A stretch of 38,282 nucleotides of DNA from Pseudomonadota bacterium (GCA_023430065.1 JAEZCG010000021.1:1-38282); one strand, 5' to 3'. Numbered from the stretch's first letter, positions 1 to 8,062 are shown. Notes: a model not told the origin generated them from the letters alone. Numbers and translations are program-made.

Positions 1-1
1 A

Positions 2-433
2 CCCCAGGCGGCGCCTGCACCCGTCGCGCCGGTCGCGCCGACTGCGCCGGCGCCGCCGAAGGGGACGGCGCCGGTCCTCCAACCTCCCGTGGTCGCGCGG
101 CCCGCGCCGGAGCAGGTCGACGACGGCGCACTGGATCGTTTCGCAATGCTCATCCAGTCGCGTGTGGGCAAGTTGGTGAAGGAGCGCGGCGAGCGCGCTT
201 ACCCCAGGCTCGCGCGCGAGCGCAAGTGGGAAGGGACCACCCAGGTCTCGGTCGAATACGGATCGGACGGAAAGCTCAAGAGGGTGTCGGTGGCGGGCAG
301 CAGCGGGCACGCCGTGCTCGACCAGAAGGCGATCGAGATGGTCAAGGAAGTGCTGCCCACCGTTCCGCGCGAGCTGCGCAGCAAGAATTTCACCGTCAAG
401 CTTCCGATCCTGTTCAAGCTGAAGGACTCCTGA
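2..433 (+). CDS. TonB-family energy transducer, C-terminal part (5' end outside window)
   Basis: The frame is open from base 2, so this is the 3' end of a longer gene; 143 residues are visible. The first ~40 residues are a Pro/Ala/Val-rich linker typical of the periplasm-spanning part of TonB proteins. The rest matches the TonB C-terminal domain: a YPRLARER start, a strand-turn-strand around VEYGSDGKLKRVSV, then AVLDQKAIEMV and a final strand ending in PILFKLKD. TonB proteins sit in the inner membrane with ExbBD and transmit energy to outer-membrane receptors through this domain. A TonB-dependent receptor lies 3.7 kb downstream and could be a client, but that is inference. The N-terminal anchor is not visible. 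A GTG at 89 lies inside the linker and is unlikely to be the start. Confidence 0.85.
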   Translation, partial: PQAAPAPVAPVAPTAPAPPKGTAPVLQPPVVARPAPEQVDDGALDRFAMLIQSRVGKLVKERGERAYPRLARERKWEGTTQVSVEYGSDGKLKRVSVAGSSGHAVLDQKAIEMVKEVLPTVPRELRSKNFTVKLPILFKLKDS

Positions 434-463
434 CGCAGCGGGACCGACGGGGTGGAGGACGCG

Positions 464-1426
464 ATGCCGGTTCCGCTTTCCCTGTATCCGCCGCTCGAAC
501 CGGCGAGCGTCACGCGACTCGCCGTCGGAGACGGTCATGCGCTTCACGTGGAAACGTGCGGGGCGCCGCGAGGCGTGCCGGTTCTGTTCCTGCACGGCGG
601 CCCGGGCAGCAGCATCAATCCGACGCATCGACGCTTCTTCGATCCGACTTTCTACCGCATCGTGCTGTTCGATCAGCGCGGATGCGGCCGGTCCACCCCG
701 GCGGGCGGCCTCGTCCACAACACCACGCGTCATCTGGTCGATGACATCGAGCGCCTGCGCGCGTCGCTCGGTGTCGAACGCTGGGTCCTGTTCGGCGGAT
801 CGTGGGGCAGCACGCTGGCGCTCGCCTATGCCCAGCAGCATCCGCGGCGCGTGCGCGCAGCGGTGCTACGCGGCGTCTTCCTCGCCTCCAGAGAGGAGGT
901 CGCGTGGTTCGTGGGCGGGCTGCGTGCATTCATGCCCGAAGCATGGAAGCGTCTGAGCGGAGATGACGACGTCAGGGCCCAGGATCTGATCGCGCGCTAC
1001 CATGCGGCCGTCACGGCAGACGATGAAGCCCTCGCGCGGAAGGCTGCCGCGGATTGGAGCGAATACGAAACTGCGGTCATGGCCGTCGGTGAAGCGACTG
1101 GGCGTGCCGCCAGCCCTGCGCCAGACAGTCTGCTTGCGCGCGTGCGGGTGCAGCTGCACTACCTGATCCACGACTGCTTCCTGGAACCCGGGGCGTTGAT
1201 CGACGGGATGGCGCGTCTGCAGGACATACCGGCCATCCTCGTGCAGGGGCGGCGCGACCTGGTCTGTCCGCCCGCCGCCGCCTACACGCTGCATCGTGCC
1301 TGGACCGCATCGTCGCTGCGCATGGTCGAGGAAGCGGGGCACTCGGCGCTGCATCCGGCGATGGTCGATGCGCTCGTGCGCGCGACCCGCGAAGTGAAGC
1401 AATGGATCGAGGGAGGCCGGGTATGA
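464..1426 (+). CDS. pip: Proline iminopeptidase-like alpha/beta hydrolase (family S33)
   Basis: 320 residues from ATG 464, chosen because a GGAGG (454-458) sits 5 bases upstream; a GTG at 452 in the same frame is possible. Family signatures are all present: HGGPG oxyanion-hole loop (residues 44-48), DQRGCGRS (70-77), the nucleophile elbow GGSWGS with Ser113, a late GRRD acidic residue, and EAGHS supplying the catalytic His. Length and motif order fit prolyl aminopeptidase, a cytoplasmic enzyme removing N-terminal proline from peptides. Its stop overlaps the start of the sensor kinase (ATGA), so the two are probably translationally coupled. Linkage to a signalling system and pqqA is unusual for this enzyme; a role in peptide trimming there is only inference. 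Confidence 0.88.
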   Translation: MPVPLSLYPPLEPASVTRLAVGDGHALHVETCGAPRGVPVLFLHGGPGSSINPTHRRFFDPTFYRIVLFDQRGCGRSTPAGGLVHNTTRHLVDDIERLRASLGVERWVLFGGSWGSTLALAYAQQHPRRVRAAVLRGVFLASREEVAWFVGGLRAFMPEAWKRLSGDDDVRAQDLIARYHAAVTADDEALARKAAADWSEYETAVMAVGEATGRAASPAPDSLLARVRVQLHYLIHDCFLEPGALIDGMARLQDIPAILVQGRRDLVCPPAAAYTLHRAWTASSLRMVEEAGHSALHPAMVDALVRATREVKQWIEGGRV

Positions 1427-3150
1427 GCTTGCGCTTGCGCATCAACCTCATCATCACCACGCTGATCGTCCTGTTCACGCTACTGACCGTGAACATCATC
1501 GTCAGCGACATGCGCCGATCCATCCGCGAGGAGATGGAGGCGGGCGGCAAGGTGGCGCTGCAGCTGCTCACCGGCGTGCTGGAGGGCACCAGCCTGGAGC
1601 AGGAGGGACGCCATCCCAACGAGGTTCTGATGGAGTTCCTGGAGAGTCTCGGACGCGTGCGGGCGCATGACATCAAGCTGTACAGCACCGACGGACATCT
1701 GCTGTACCAGTCGCCGCCGTCCCTCTACAAGGCGGGACGGGACGCGCCCCGCTGGTTCTACGAGATGGTGTCGCCGCGGCTCGGCGAGATCGAACTGGCG
1801 ACGGGCGAGGGGCGGGTCGTCGTCCGCTCCGACGATACCCGCTCGGTCCTCGATGCCTGGGACGATCTCGTGCAGCTGCTGTGGCTGATCGTGGGCCTGC
1901 TGGTGGTCATCAACGTCGTCGTGTTCCTGCTGGTCGGCCGTTCGCTGCGGCCGGCGCAAAAGATCCTCGCCGGCATGTCGCGCATGCAGCGTGGTGAGCT
2001 GAGCACGCGGTTGCCGCGCTTCCAGGTACGCGACTTCGACGAGATCGGCAGTACCTTCAATGCGATGGCCGCTGCGCTCGAGACCAGCCACGCGGAGAAT
2101 CTGCGCCTGGCGCTGGTTGCCCGCCAGTCGAGCGACGCCATCATCATCCACGACCTGCAGGGCAACATCTCGTTCTGGAATCCCGCAGCGGAACGCATGT
2201 TCGGCTACGCCGCGCAGGAAATGGTCGGTCGCAGCGCCACCCTGCTCACGCCCGAGGGTGCAGAGGACGAGGTGGAGGCGAATCTGGCGGCGATCCGCGA
2301 ACGGCGTGTCGTCGAGAACCTGGAGACGCGCCGTCTCACGCGCAACGCGGTGCCGATCGACGTGCTGCTCTCGGCCGCACCGCTGATCGATCCCGGTAGC
2401 GATTCGGTCATCGGCGAGATCGTCAGCATGCGCGACATTACCGCACAGAAGCGCGCGCAGCAGGCCGAGGCGGACCTCGAGCAGAACCGGCGTCTCACCA
2501 GGCTGATCCAGACGCGCCTGGAGGAGGAGCGACGCAGCATCGCGCGCGAACTGCACGACGAACTCGGGCAGTGCGTGACGGCGATCCGCACGATCGGCGC
2601 GGCGATCGCCAACCGTACCGCTGCCGACCTGCCCGACATCCACGGCAGTGCGCAGACCATCGTCCAGATTGGGGGGCACATCTACGACGTCGTACATGGC
2701 ATCATCCGCCAGCTTCGTCCCAGTGCGCTGGACAACCTGGGATTGCGCGAGGCGCTCGAGGAACTGCGCGACACGTGGACCGATCGCTATCCGGAGATCA
2801 CGGTGCGAATGGACCTGCAGGGCAACCTCGACGACCTGGGGGAGACCGTGAACATCGCCATCTATCGGCTGTTGCAGGAATGCATCACCAACGTCGTGCG
2901 GCATGCCGCGGCAAGCCGTGCCGACATCTGCGTCGTGCGGGATGCGCAAGGAGTGGAGGTCAGCGTGCGCGACAATGGCAAGGGGCTGGGCGAGCGCAAT
3001 GCGGTCGACAGCGCGCGCTTCGGACTGATGGGGCTGCGCGAGCGGGTGGAGGGGTTGAACGGCCGCTTTTCCATCGAGAGCCGGCCGGGGGAGGGCGTGA
3101 TGGTGCAGGCGTCCATTCCGCTCCAATCCCAGGCGGCGTTCACTGCCTGA
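1423..3150 (+). CDS. Membrane sensor histidine kinase (HAMP-PAS-HisKA_3-HATPase)
   Basis: 575 residues from ATG 1423, which overlaps the previous stop and has GGGAGG 6 bases upstream. Order of parts: TM1 (about 4-28), periplasmic sensor region (30-150), TM2 (152-172), HAMP linker (173-222), PAS domain (230-345, with FWNPAAERMFGY and a closing VSMRDITAQKRA), then a HisKA_3 dimerisation domain with phospho-acceptor His378 in ARELHDELGQ. The ATPase domain carries the N box (LLQECITNVVRHA), DNGKGLGE and GLMGLRERVEGL. This is the NarX/UhpB/DegS type that pairs with LuxR-type regulators, and one follows 12 bp downstream. The ligand cannot be read from sequence. The position just before pqqA suggests control of PQQ-related functions (inference). 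Confidence 0.93.
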   Translation: MSLRLRINLIITTLIVLFTLLTVNIIVSDMRRSIREEMEAGGKVALQLLTGVLEGTSLEQEGRHPNEVLMEFLESLGRVRAHDIKLYSTDGHLLYQSPPSLYKAGRDAPRWFYEMVSPRLGEIELATGEGRVVVRSDDTRSVLDAWDDLVQLLWLIVGLLVVINVVVFLLVGRSLRPAQKILAGMSRMQRGELSTRLPRFQVRDFDEIGSTFNAMAAALETSHAENLRLALVARQSSDAIIIHDLQGNISFWNPAAERMFGYAAQEMVGRSATLLTPEGAEDEVEANLAAIRERRVVENLETRRLTRNAVPIDVLLSAAPLIDPGSDSVIGEIVSMRDITAQKRAQQAEADLEQNRRLTRLIQTRLEEERRSIARELHDELGQCVTAIRTIGAAIANRTAADLPDIHGSAQTIVQIGGHIYDVVHGIIRQLRPSALDNLGLREALEELRDTWTDRYPEITVRMDLQGNLDDLGETVNIAIYRLLQECITNVVRHAAASRADICVVRDAQGVEVSVRDNGKGLGERNAVDSARFGLMGLRERVEGLNGRFSIESRPGEGVMVQASIPLQSQAAFTA

Positions 3151-3162
3151 GACGGGACAGCG

Positions 3163-3807
3163 ATGAGCGACGCGGGAATCGACGTCATGCTGGTGGACGA
3201 CCACGCCGTCGTGCGCATGGGTTTTCGCCTGCTGTTGCAGGGCACGTCCGACATCCGGGTGGTCGCCGAGGCGAGCAGCGGCGAGGAGGCGGTGCGAAAC
3301 TTCGCCGAACTGCGTCCGGACGTCGTGGTGATGGATATCTCCATGCCGGGGATCGGCGGGCTCGAGGCGATCGGACGGATCCTCGCGCGAGAGCCGCAGG
3401 CGCGGGTGCTGGTGTTGTCTGCCCACGAGGACGTCATGCACGCGAGGCGGGTGCTCAAGGCGGGTGCTGTGGGATATCTCACCAAGCGCAGCGCCGCCGA
3501 CGAGCTGATCCAGGCGATTCGCCAGGTCGCGCAGGGGCGCACCTATCTCGAGCCGGGTATCGCGCAGCAACTCGCCGTTCAGCAGCTGGCGGGGCAGAAG
3601 AGCCCCGTGGACATGCTGAGCGAGAAGGAATTCAAGGTGTTCCTGGCGCTTGCCAAGGGGCAGTCGGTGCAGGAGATCGCCGACATCATGTCTTTGAGCC
3701 CGCGCACCATCGGCACACACCTGTACAACATCAAGCAGAAGCTGGGCGCGTCCAATTCCGCCGAACTGGCGATCATTGCGATCCGGGCGGGTCTGATCGC
3801 CCCGTGA
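3163..3807 (+). CDS. NarL/FixJ-family response regulator
   Basis: 214 residues. The receiver domain (6-122) has the acidic pair Asp12/Asp13, phospho-acceptor Asp58 in VVVMDISMPG, Ser86 and Lys108 in GYLTKRS. The LuxR-type helix-turn-helix (about 148-210) contains LSEKEFKVFLALAKGQSVQEIA followed by the recognition helix region LSPRTIGTHLYNIKQKL. It is the evident partner of the kinase 12 bp upstream. It resembles regulators of PQQ-dependent alcohol oxidation in other bacteria (AgmR/ErbR/ExaE type) in architecture, but many regulators share this layout. The likely nearby targets are pqqA and the receptor gene, with two palindromes directly after its stop as candidate sites. Confidence 0.93.
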   Translation: MSDAGIDVMLVDDHAVVRMGFRLLLQGTSDIRVVAEASSGEEAVRNFAELRPDVVVMDISMPGIGGLEAIGRILAREPQARVLVLSAHEDVMHARRVLKAGAVGYLTKRSAADELIQAIRQVAQGRTYLEPGIAQQLAVQQLAGQKSPVDMLSEKEFKVFLALAKGQSVQEIADIMSLSPRTIGTHLYNIKQKLGASNSAELAIIAIRAGLIAP

Positions 3808-3846
3808 TTGCTGCATAGCAGCAATCAAGCTCATGATTTTCATGAG
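3806..3846. promoter_or_regulatory. Two adjacent palindromes between regulator gene and pqqA
   Basis: Palindrome 1 is a perfect 9-bp stem (3806-3814 with 3818-3826, GATTGCTGC/GCAGCAATC, 3-base centre) that starts in the regulator's stop codon. Palindrome 2 is a perfect 7-bp stem (3830-3836 with 3840-3846, CTCATGA/TCATGAG, centre TTT). Their centres are 22 bp apart, about two helical turns. No T-run follows, so a Rho-independent terminator is unlikely; operators or an RNA structure are both possible. Confidence 0.45.
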
Positions 3847-3951
3847 GCATCAATCAGTCGATTCGCCCTGTTTACTGCCCGCGCCGAAGGAAACAATACG
3901 CCTGCGAACCCGACGTTCGTCGATCCCACCCCCTCGATAGGAGCAGCGACC

Positions 3952-4023
3952 ATGTGGACCAAGCCTGAATTCACCGAAATGCGCTTCGGCTTCGAAGTCA
4001 CGATGTACATCTACAACCGCTAA
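3952..4023 (+). CDS. pqqA: PQQ precursor peptide PqqA
   Basis: A 23-residue peptide that begins MWTKPEFTEMRFGFEV and ends in YIYNR. It carries the invariant EVTMY block, with Glu15 and Tyr19 at the positions that the radical SAM enzyme PqqE cross-links and that become PQQ. Length and register match the 23-residue PqqA of Klebsiella and Pseudomonas. An AGGAG (3939-3943) lies 8 bases before the ATG, and a strong terminator follows 20 bp after the stop, so it is probably a short, abundant message. No pqqBCDE genes occur in the window; the rest of the pathway must be elsewhere or missing. An extra Tyr at position 21 is noted without functional claim. Confidence 0.96.
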   Translation: MWTKPEFTEMRFGFEVTMYIYNR

Positions 4024-4043
4024 ACGGTTGTACGCCATTGAGG

Positions 4044-4070
4044 GGCTGCCGTCAGGCAGCCTTTTTTTTT
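4044..4070 (+). terminator. Rho-independent terminator after pqqA
   Basis: Perfect 7-bp stem GGCTGCC/GGCAGCC (4044-4050 with 4055-4061), GTCA loop, followed by nine T residues (4062-4070). It separates pqqA from the receptor gene and may let pqqA be made in excess over downstream genes. Confidence 0.93.
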
Positions 4071-4133
4071 CGGATTCGTCGAGCCCGTGCCGGATCGCGT
4101 CGAGCGCGACTGGCTGCATCAGAGAGTCACATC

Positions 4134-6404
4134 ATGCAAAAGAACAAGTCGAGCCATGCGATCCGCGCCATCGCCCTGACACCGATCGCGGTTGCCGTGC
4201 TGGCCCTGCCCGGACATGCCCAGGATCAGGCGGACGCATCCACGAGCACCGGCACCTCGCCCGTGGTGGTCACCGCCACGCGCATCGAGCAGCGCAGCTT
4301 CGACGTACCCGCTGCGATCGACAGCCTGGACCAGGAGCGGATTCAGGAGACGGCGCGCGCGGAGGTGAACATCTCTGAGCAACTGAACCAGGTTCCGGGC
4401 ACCAACGTGCAGAGCCGCGAGGCTTTTTCCCAGGAGCAGCAGATCATCGTGCGCGGTTTCGGGGCTCGCTCCCAGTTCGGCACGCGCGGCATCAAGCTGC
4501 TGGCGGACGGCATTCCGGCGAGTACCCCGGACGGCCAGGGGAGCCCGGGGCTGTTCGACCTGCAGTCGGCGCAGCGCATCGAAGTGCTGCGCGGTCCGTT
4601 CTCGGCCCTGTATGGGAACCACTCGGGGGGCGTCGTGCAGATCTTCACCGAGGACGGTCCCGAGGACCCGACCCTTACGGTGCAAGGCATGGCGGGCAGT
4701 TACGGCACCTGGAAGGGCGGGCTCAAGTTCGGCGCCGACACGGGCGCGGTGAACGGGATTGCCAGCTTCAGCCGTTTCTCGACCGACGGCTATCGCGACC
4801 ACAGCCATGCGGAGAAGGACCAGTTCAATGCCAAGCTGCGTTTGAACGTCACGCCGGATTCGCGCATGACCTTTCTGGTCAACTACCTGAACCAGCCGGT
4901 CAGCGAGGACCCGCTCGGCCTGACCGCCGAACAGGTGAAAGAGGATCCGACCCAGTCGATCCCGACCGCGGAGCAGTTCAACGTGGGCCGCAGCCTGGAC
5001 AACATGCAGGTCGGCGCGGTCCTCGAAACCAACATCACCGCGCAGGACGTGTTTCGGGTGATCGCCTACGCCGGCAATCGAGACAACGACGGCTACCTGC
5101 CGATTGCGGCGGGCACGCAGAACAACATTCGCCAGTCCGGCGGCGTGACCGTGCTCGACCGCGATTTCAGCGGTCTGGGGGCGCGCTGGTCGCACCTGGC
5201 CGAGCGCTTCAACGTCACGGTCGGTGCCGACTACGACAACACAAGCGAAGACCGCACCGGCTACCTGAACTTCACCGGCGCGGTCGCAACGCCTGACGAG
5301 CTCGGTGTCCGGGGCGCGAAGAAACGCGACGAGAAGAACAGCGTCAAGAGCTATGGCGTGTACGTGCAGGGTGAACTGCGGGCCACGGAGAAGTTGAGCG
5401 CCAGCGCCGGACTGCGCTACACCAAGGTGAAGTTCGATTCGCAAGACAACTTCATCTGCACCAGCTCGCTCGTCACTGCGCCCGGCGCCACGCCGGGGAC
5501 GTGCAGCGGGTCCACCGCCACCATCGGCACCGTCGTCGGCGGGGTGGTGCAGGAGAATCCGGACGACAGTGGCAGCGTGGACTACTCGGCGTTCACGCCG
5601 GTGGCCGGCCTGCTGTACCGTCTCACACCGATGGTCAACCTGTACGCCAACGTAGGCCGCAGCTTCGAAACGCCCACCTTCATCGAACTCGCCTATCAGG
5701 AAGATCCCAACGCCAGCGGTCCGAACCTCGAGCTCGACGCGAGCCGCAGTACCCACTACGAGGTCGGCGCCAAGCTCGCCCTCGGAAGCGACACGCGCGT
5801 GGAGATCGCGCTGTTCCACATCGACACGAAGGACGAGATCGTGGTGCTGTCGAACCGCAACGGGCGGCAGAGCTTCCAGAACGCCGAGGGCACCAAGCGA
5901 ACCGGTGTCGAGTTGGGTGTGGACTCGCGCCTGGGGCATGGCTTCTCTACGCTGCTCGCATTCACATGGCTCACCGCGAAGTTCTCGGACAGCTTCACGA
6001 CCTGCGTGAGCGTGCCCTGTATTCCGGACGCGGGTATGGGCACGGCGACGGTCGAAGACGGCAATAAGATTCCCGGTGTCGCGCCGTACAGTGCCTACGC
6101 CGAGCTCGCCTGGTCGCACGCGCCGATCGGACTGAACGCCGCGCTCGAGTTCCGCGCGCAGGGCAAGGTGTACGTGAACGACATGAATGTCGAGACGGCC
6201 GACGCGTTCTACACCTTCGGGTTGCGCGCGGGGCTGGAGCAGCGTCCCGGGCGCTGGCGCGTATCGGAGTTCGTGCGCATCGACAACCTGTTCGACGAGG
6301 ACTACATTGCCGGCATCGCGGTCAACGACGGCAACGGCCGCTTCTACTATCCTGCGGCCGGACGCAACTTCCTCGCGGGTGTTTCGGTCAGCTACGCCTT
6401 CTGA
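4134..6404 (+). CDS. pqqU: TonB-dependent outer-membrane receptor, PqqU (YncD) type, probable PQQ uptake
   Basis: 756 residues from ATG 4134; an in-frame TTG at 4038 falls before the terminator stem and is unlikely. A signal peptide ends near Ala29 (GHA, then QDQ). The TonB box PVVVTATR (43-50) is followed by a plug (about 50-175) with VRGFGARSQFGTRGIKL, DGIPASTPDGQG and LRGPFSALYGNHSGGV. The barrel has FETPTFIELAYQ, and the C-terminal stretch NGRFYYPAAGRNF ends in Phe, as outer-membrane barrels do. From memory these blocks track E. coli YncD, now named PqqU, nearly position by position, including a paired-Cys loop (CVSVPC). PqqU imports PQQ across the outer membrane. Proximity to pqqA strongly supports PQQ or a PQQ-related ligand. 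Siderophore or lanthanophore uptake is the alternative. Confidence 0.88.
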   Translation: MQKNKSSHAIRAIALTPIAVAVLALPGHAQDQADASTSTGTSPVVVTATRIEQRSFDVPAAIDSLDQERIQETARAEVNISEQLNQVPGTNVQSREAFSQEQQIIVRGFGARSQFGTRGIKLLADGIPASTPDGQGSPGLFDLQSAQRIEVLRGPFSALYGNHSGGVVQIFTEDGPEDPTLTVQGMAGSYGTWKGGLKFGADTGAVNGIASFSRFSTDGYRDHSHAEKDQFNAKLRLNVTPDSRMTFLVNYLNQPVSEDPLGLTAEQVKEDPTQSIPTAEQFNVGRSLDNMQVGAVLETNITAQDVFRVIAYAGNRDNDGYLPIAAGTQNNIRQSGGVTVLDRDFSGLGARWSHLAERFNVTVGADYDNTSEDRTGYLNFTGAVATPDELGVRGAKKRDEKNSVKSYGVYVQGELRATEKLSASAGLRYTKVKFDSQDNFICTSSLVTAPGATPGTCSGSTATIGTVVGGVVQENPDDSGSVDYSAFTPVAGLLYRLTPMVNLYANVGRSFETPTFIELAYQEDPNASGPNLELDASRSTHYEVGAKLALGSDTRVEIALFHIDTKDEIVVLSNRNGRQSFQNAEGTKRTGVELGVDSRLGHGFSTLLAFTWLTAKFSDSFTTCVSVPCIPDAGMGTATVEDGNKIPGVAPYSAYAELAWSHAPIGLNAALEFRAQGKVYVNDMNVETADAFYTFGLRAGLEQRPGRWRVSEFVRIDNLFDEDYIAGIAVNDGNGRFYYPAAGRNFLAGVSVSYAF

Positions 6405-6427
6405 GGCGCGGCCCGGTCGGGTACGAT
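6399..6427 (+). promoter_or_regulatory. Candidate sigma-70 promoter for cytochrome b561
   Basis: A weak -35 (TTCTGA, 6399-6404) and a -10 (TACGAT, 6422-6427) with a 17-bp spacer lie just after the receptor stop. The cytochrome gene starts 33 bp further on. Confidence 0.4.
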
Positions 6428-6459
6428 AGCGGACCGAAAACCGGAGGGGATCGATCAGG

Positions 6460-7029
6460 ATGGACAGGCAACACGAGGCCGGGCGTTACTCCGGAATGGC
6501 GATACTACTGCACTGGGCGATCGCGATCGGCGTGATCGCGATGTTCGTCATCGCCTATTACATGACCGACATCCCCAAGGGGACACCGGATCGCGCCTAC
6601 TGGTTCAACCTGCACAAATCGATCGGCACTACCCTCGGGGTGCTCGTGCTGGTGCGCCTGGCTTGGCGGGCGACTCACACGCCACCGCCGTTGCCCGCAT
6701 CCATGCCGGCATGGGAAGCATCGCTCGCCCGGGTCAACCACCTGCTGCTCTACGCCTGCCTGGTCGCGATGCCAACGGTCGGTTTTCTCGCGTCGAACTT
6801 CACCAAGTACGGCGTGAAGTACTTCGGCATGCAGATCGGGCCGTTCTTCGCCGAGGACCTGGCGATGCGCGACACACTGCAGACGGTGCATCAAGCGCTT
6901 TCGTGGCTGCTCGGCGCACTGGTGCTCCTGCACGTCGCTGCTGCGCTCAAGCACCTCCTGGTCGACCGCGATGGCGTGTTCCAGCGGATGCTGCCCATGG
7001 CGGGGGGGCGGGCTAGCGGTCGACAGTGA
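6460..7029 (+). CDS. Cytochrome b561 family protein
   Basis: 189 residues with four hydrophobic helices (about 14-34, 54-70, 93-112, 145-165). Candidate haem ligands are His18 (LLHW), His52 (NLHKS), His144 (TVHQ) and His158 (LLHVAAALKH), as in bacterial CybB-type b561. Members are inner-membrane dihaem proteins that move electrons between quinones and periplasmic donors or acceptors. GGAGGGG ends about 10 bases before the ATG. It follows the receptor with its own candidate promoter and ends in a 17-bp convergent overlap with the ABC ATPase. Coupling to a periplasmic PQQ enzyme is conceivable, but no such dehydrogenase is in the window. Confidence 0.9.
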   Translation: MDRQHEAGRYSGMAILLHWAIAIGVIAMFVIAYYMTDIPKGTPDRAYWFNLHKSIGTTLGVLVLVRLAWRATHTPPPLPASMPAWEASLARVNHLLLYACLVAMPTVGFLASNFTKYGVKYFGMQIGPFFAEDLAMRDTLQTVHQALSWLLGALVLLHVAAALKHLLVDRDGVFQRMLPMAGGRASGRQ

Positions 7030-8062
7030 AGGCGATGAGGTGATCGAGTTCCAGTCTGACGCCGATGGATTCGCCGACCGGATGGTCGTGGTGACTGGGA
7101 ATGAGGGAGAGCACCCGCTCGCCGCTGGGCAGGCGTAGCGTATAGAGGATCTGCGCGCCGCGAAAGGCCTTCTTCAGCACCTGCGCGCGCAGCGGACTGT
7201 CCGGATCGTGCACCACGTCGTCCGGGCGCAGCAGCACTTCCACGGGCTGTGCGGCGTCCACCCGTCTTCCATTGCCCGCTCCGTGTTCCAGCTCGACCGC
7301 CCCCGACGGGCTGCGTCTTCCGCGCACGAACGCGCCTTCGCCTACGAAATCGGCGACGAACCGGTGCGCGGGGCGATGATACAAATTGTAGGGCGTGTCC
7401 CATTGCAGGATCGCGCCTCCGTGCATGACGCCGATCTCGTCGGCGATGGCAAAGGCCTCCTGCTGATCGTGCGTGACCACGATGGCCGTCATCTCCTGCG
7501 CCTTCAGCAAGGCGCGCACCTCGCCCGCCAGGCGCTCGCGCAATTCCACGTCGAGACTGGAGAATGGCTCGTCGAGCAGCACCAACCGGGGCTGCGAGGC
7601 CAGCGCGCGCGCGAGTGCCACGCGCTGCTGCTGCCCACCCGACAGTTCGTGCGGATACCTGCGCATGCTGTCCTGCAAGCCCACGGCGCGCAACGCTTCG
7701 CGCGCACGTTCGCGGCGCAGCGGTCCGCGCAGGTGCGCGAGCCCGAAGGCTACGTTTCCCTCGGCATCCAGATGCGGGAACAGCGCATAGTCCTGAAACA
7801 CCATCCCGATGCGGCGCTTCTCCGGGGGCAGTGCATAGCCCGGGCGGCTGACTACCTCGCCGTCGAGCCGGATCTCACCCGCGAGGATCGGCTCGAAGCC
7901 GGCGATGCTGCGCAGCACCGTGGTCTTGCCGCAGCCGCTCGGACCGAGCAGGCAGGCGATACAACCGCGTGCAAGTGTCAACGACAGATGCTTGATGACC
8001 GCGTGCGACCCGTACGCCTGGTCCACGCCGCGCAGTTCCAGCAGTGGCTCCTGTTCAGGCAT
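7013..8062 (-). CDS. fbpC: Ferric iron ABC transporter, ATP-binding protein (FbpC type)
   Basis: 349 residues from ATG 8062. Upstream in-frame ATG and GTG (8104, 8122) would add a Cys/Pro-rich stretch not usual for the family. Walker A GPSGCGKT (40-47), Q-loop Gln90, signature LSGGQQQ (140-146), Walker B LLDEPFSSLD (162-171) and the switch His198 are all present. A C-terminal TOBE-like region contains VEVLLRPDDVV. FVGEGAFVRG and the overall length fit FbpC/AfuC, which powers periplasmic Fe3+ import. It is divergent from the permease gene, and no Shine-Dalgarno is clear. A TATACT-like -10 lies upstream on this strand near 8107-8112. Polyamine or sulfate ATPases are close relatives, but a permease and an iron-binding protein nearby favour iron. 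Confidence 0.9.
   Translation of the reverse strand: MPEQEPLLELRGVDQAYGSHAVIKHLSLTLARGCIACLLGPSGCGKTTVLRSIAGFEPILAGEIRLDGEVVSRPGYALPPEKRRIGMVFQDYALFPHLDAEGNVAFGLAHLRGPLRRERAREALRAVGLQDSMRRYPHELSGGQQQRVALARALASQPRLVLLDEPFSSLDVELRERLAGEVRALLKAQEMTAIVVTHDQQEAFAIADEIGVMHGGAILQWDTPYNLYHRPAHRFVADFVGEGAFVRGRRSPSGAVELEHGAGNGRRVDAAQPVEVLLRPDDVVHDPDSPLRAQVLKKAFRGAQILYTLRLPSGERVLSLIPSHHDHPVGESIGVRLELDHLIAFTVDR

Noticed and set aside
3806..3826. Rho-independent terminator after the response regulator
   Set aside because: The hairpin lacks a following T-run and overlaps the stop codon; it is listed as a regulatory palindrome instead.
1480..3843. A 787-codon minus-strand frame opposite the kinase and regulator
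   Set aside because: Antisense shadow; no recognisable domains, and the plus strand has clear kinase and regulator motifs.
4119..6119. A 666-codon minus-strand frame opposite the receptor
   Set aside because: Arg/Val/His-rich shadow of the receptor gene, with no start context or motifs.
4134..6404. Lanthanide (lanthanophore) receptor, since such receptors can sit near PQQ-enzyme genes
   Set aside because: The plug and C-terminal blocks resemble PqqU, no lanthanide-type methanol or alcohol dehydrogenase is in the window, and pqqA is the neighbour.
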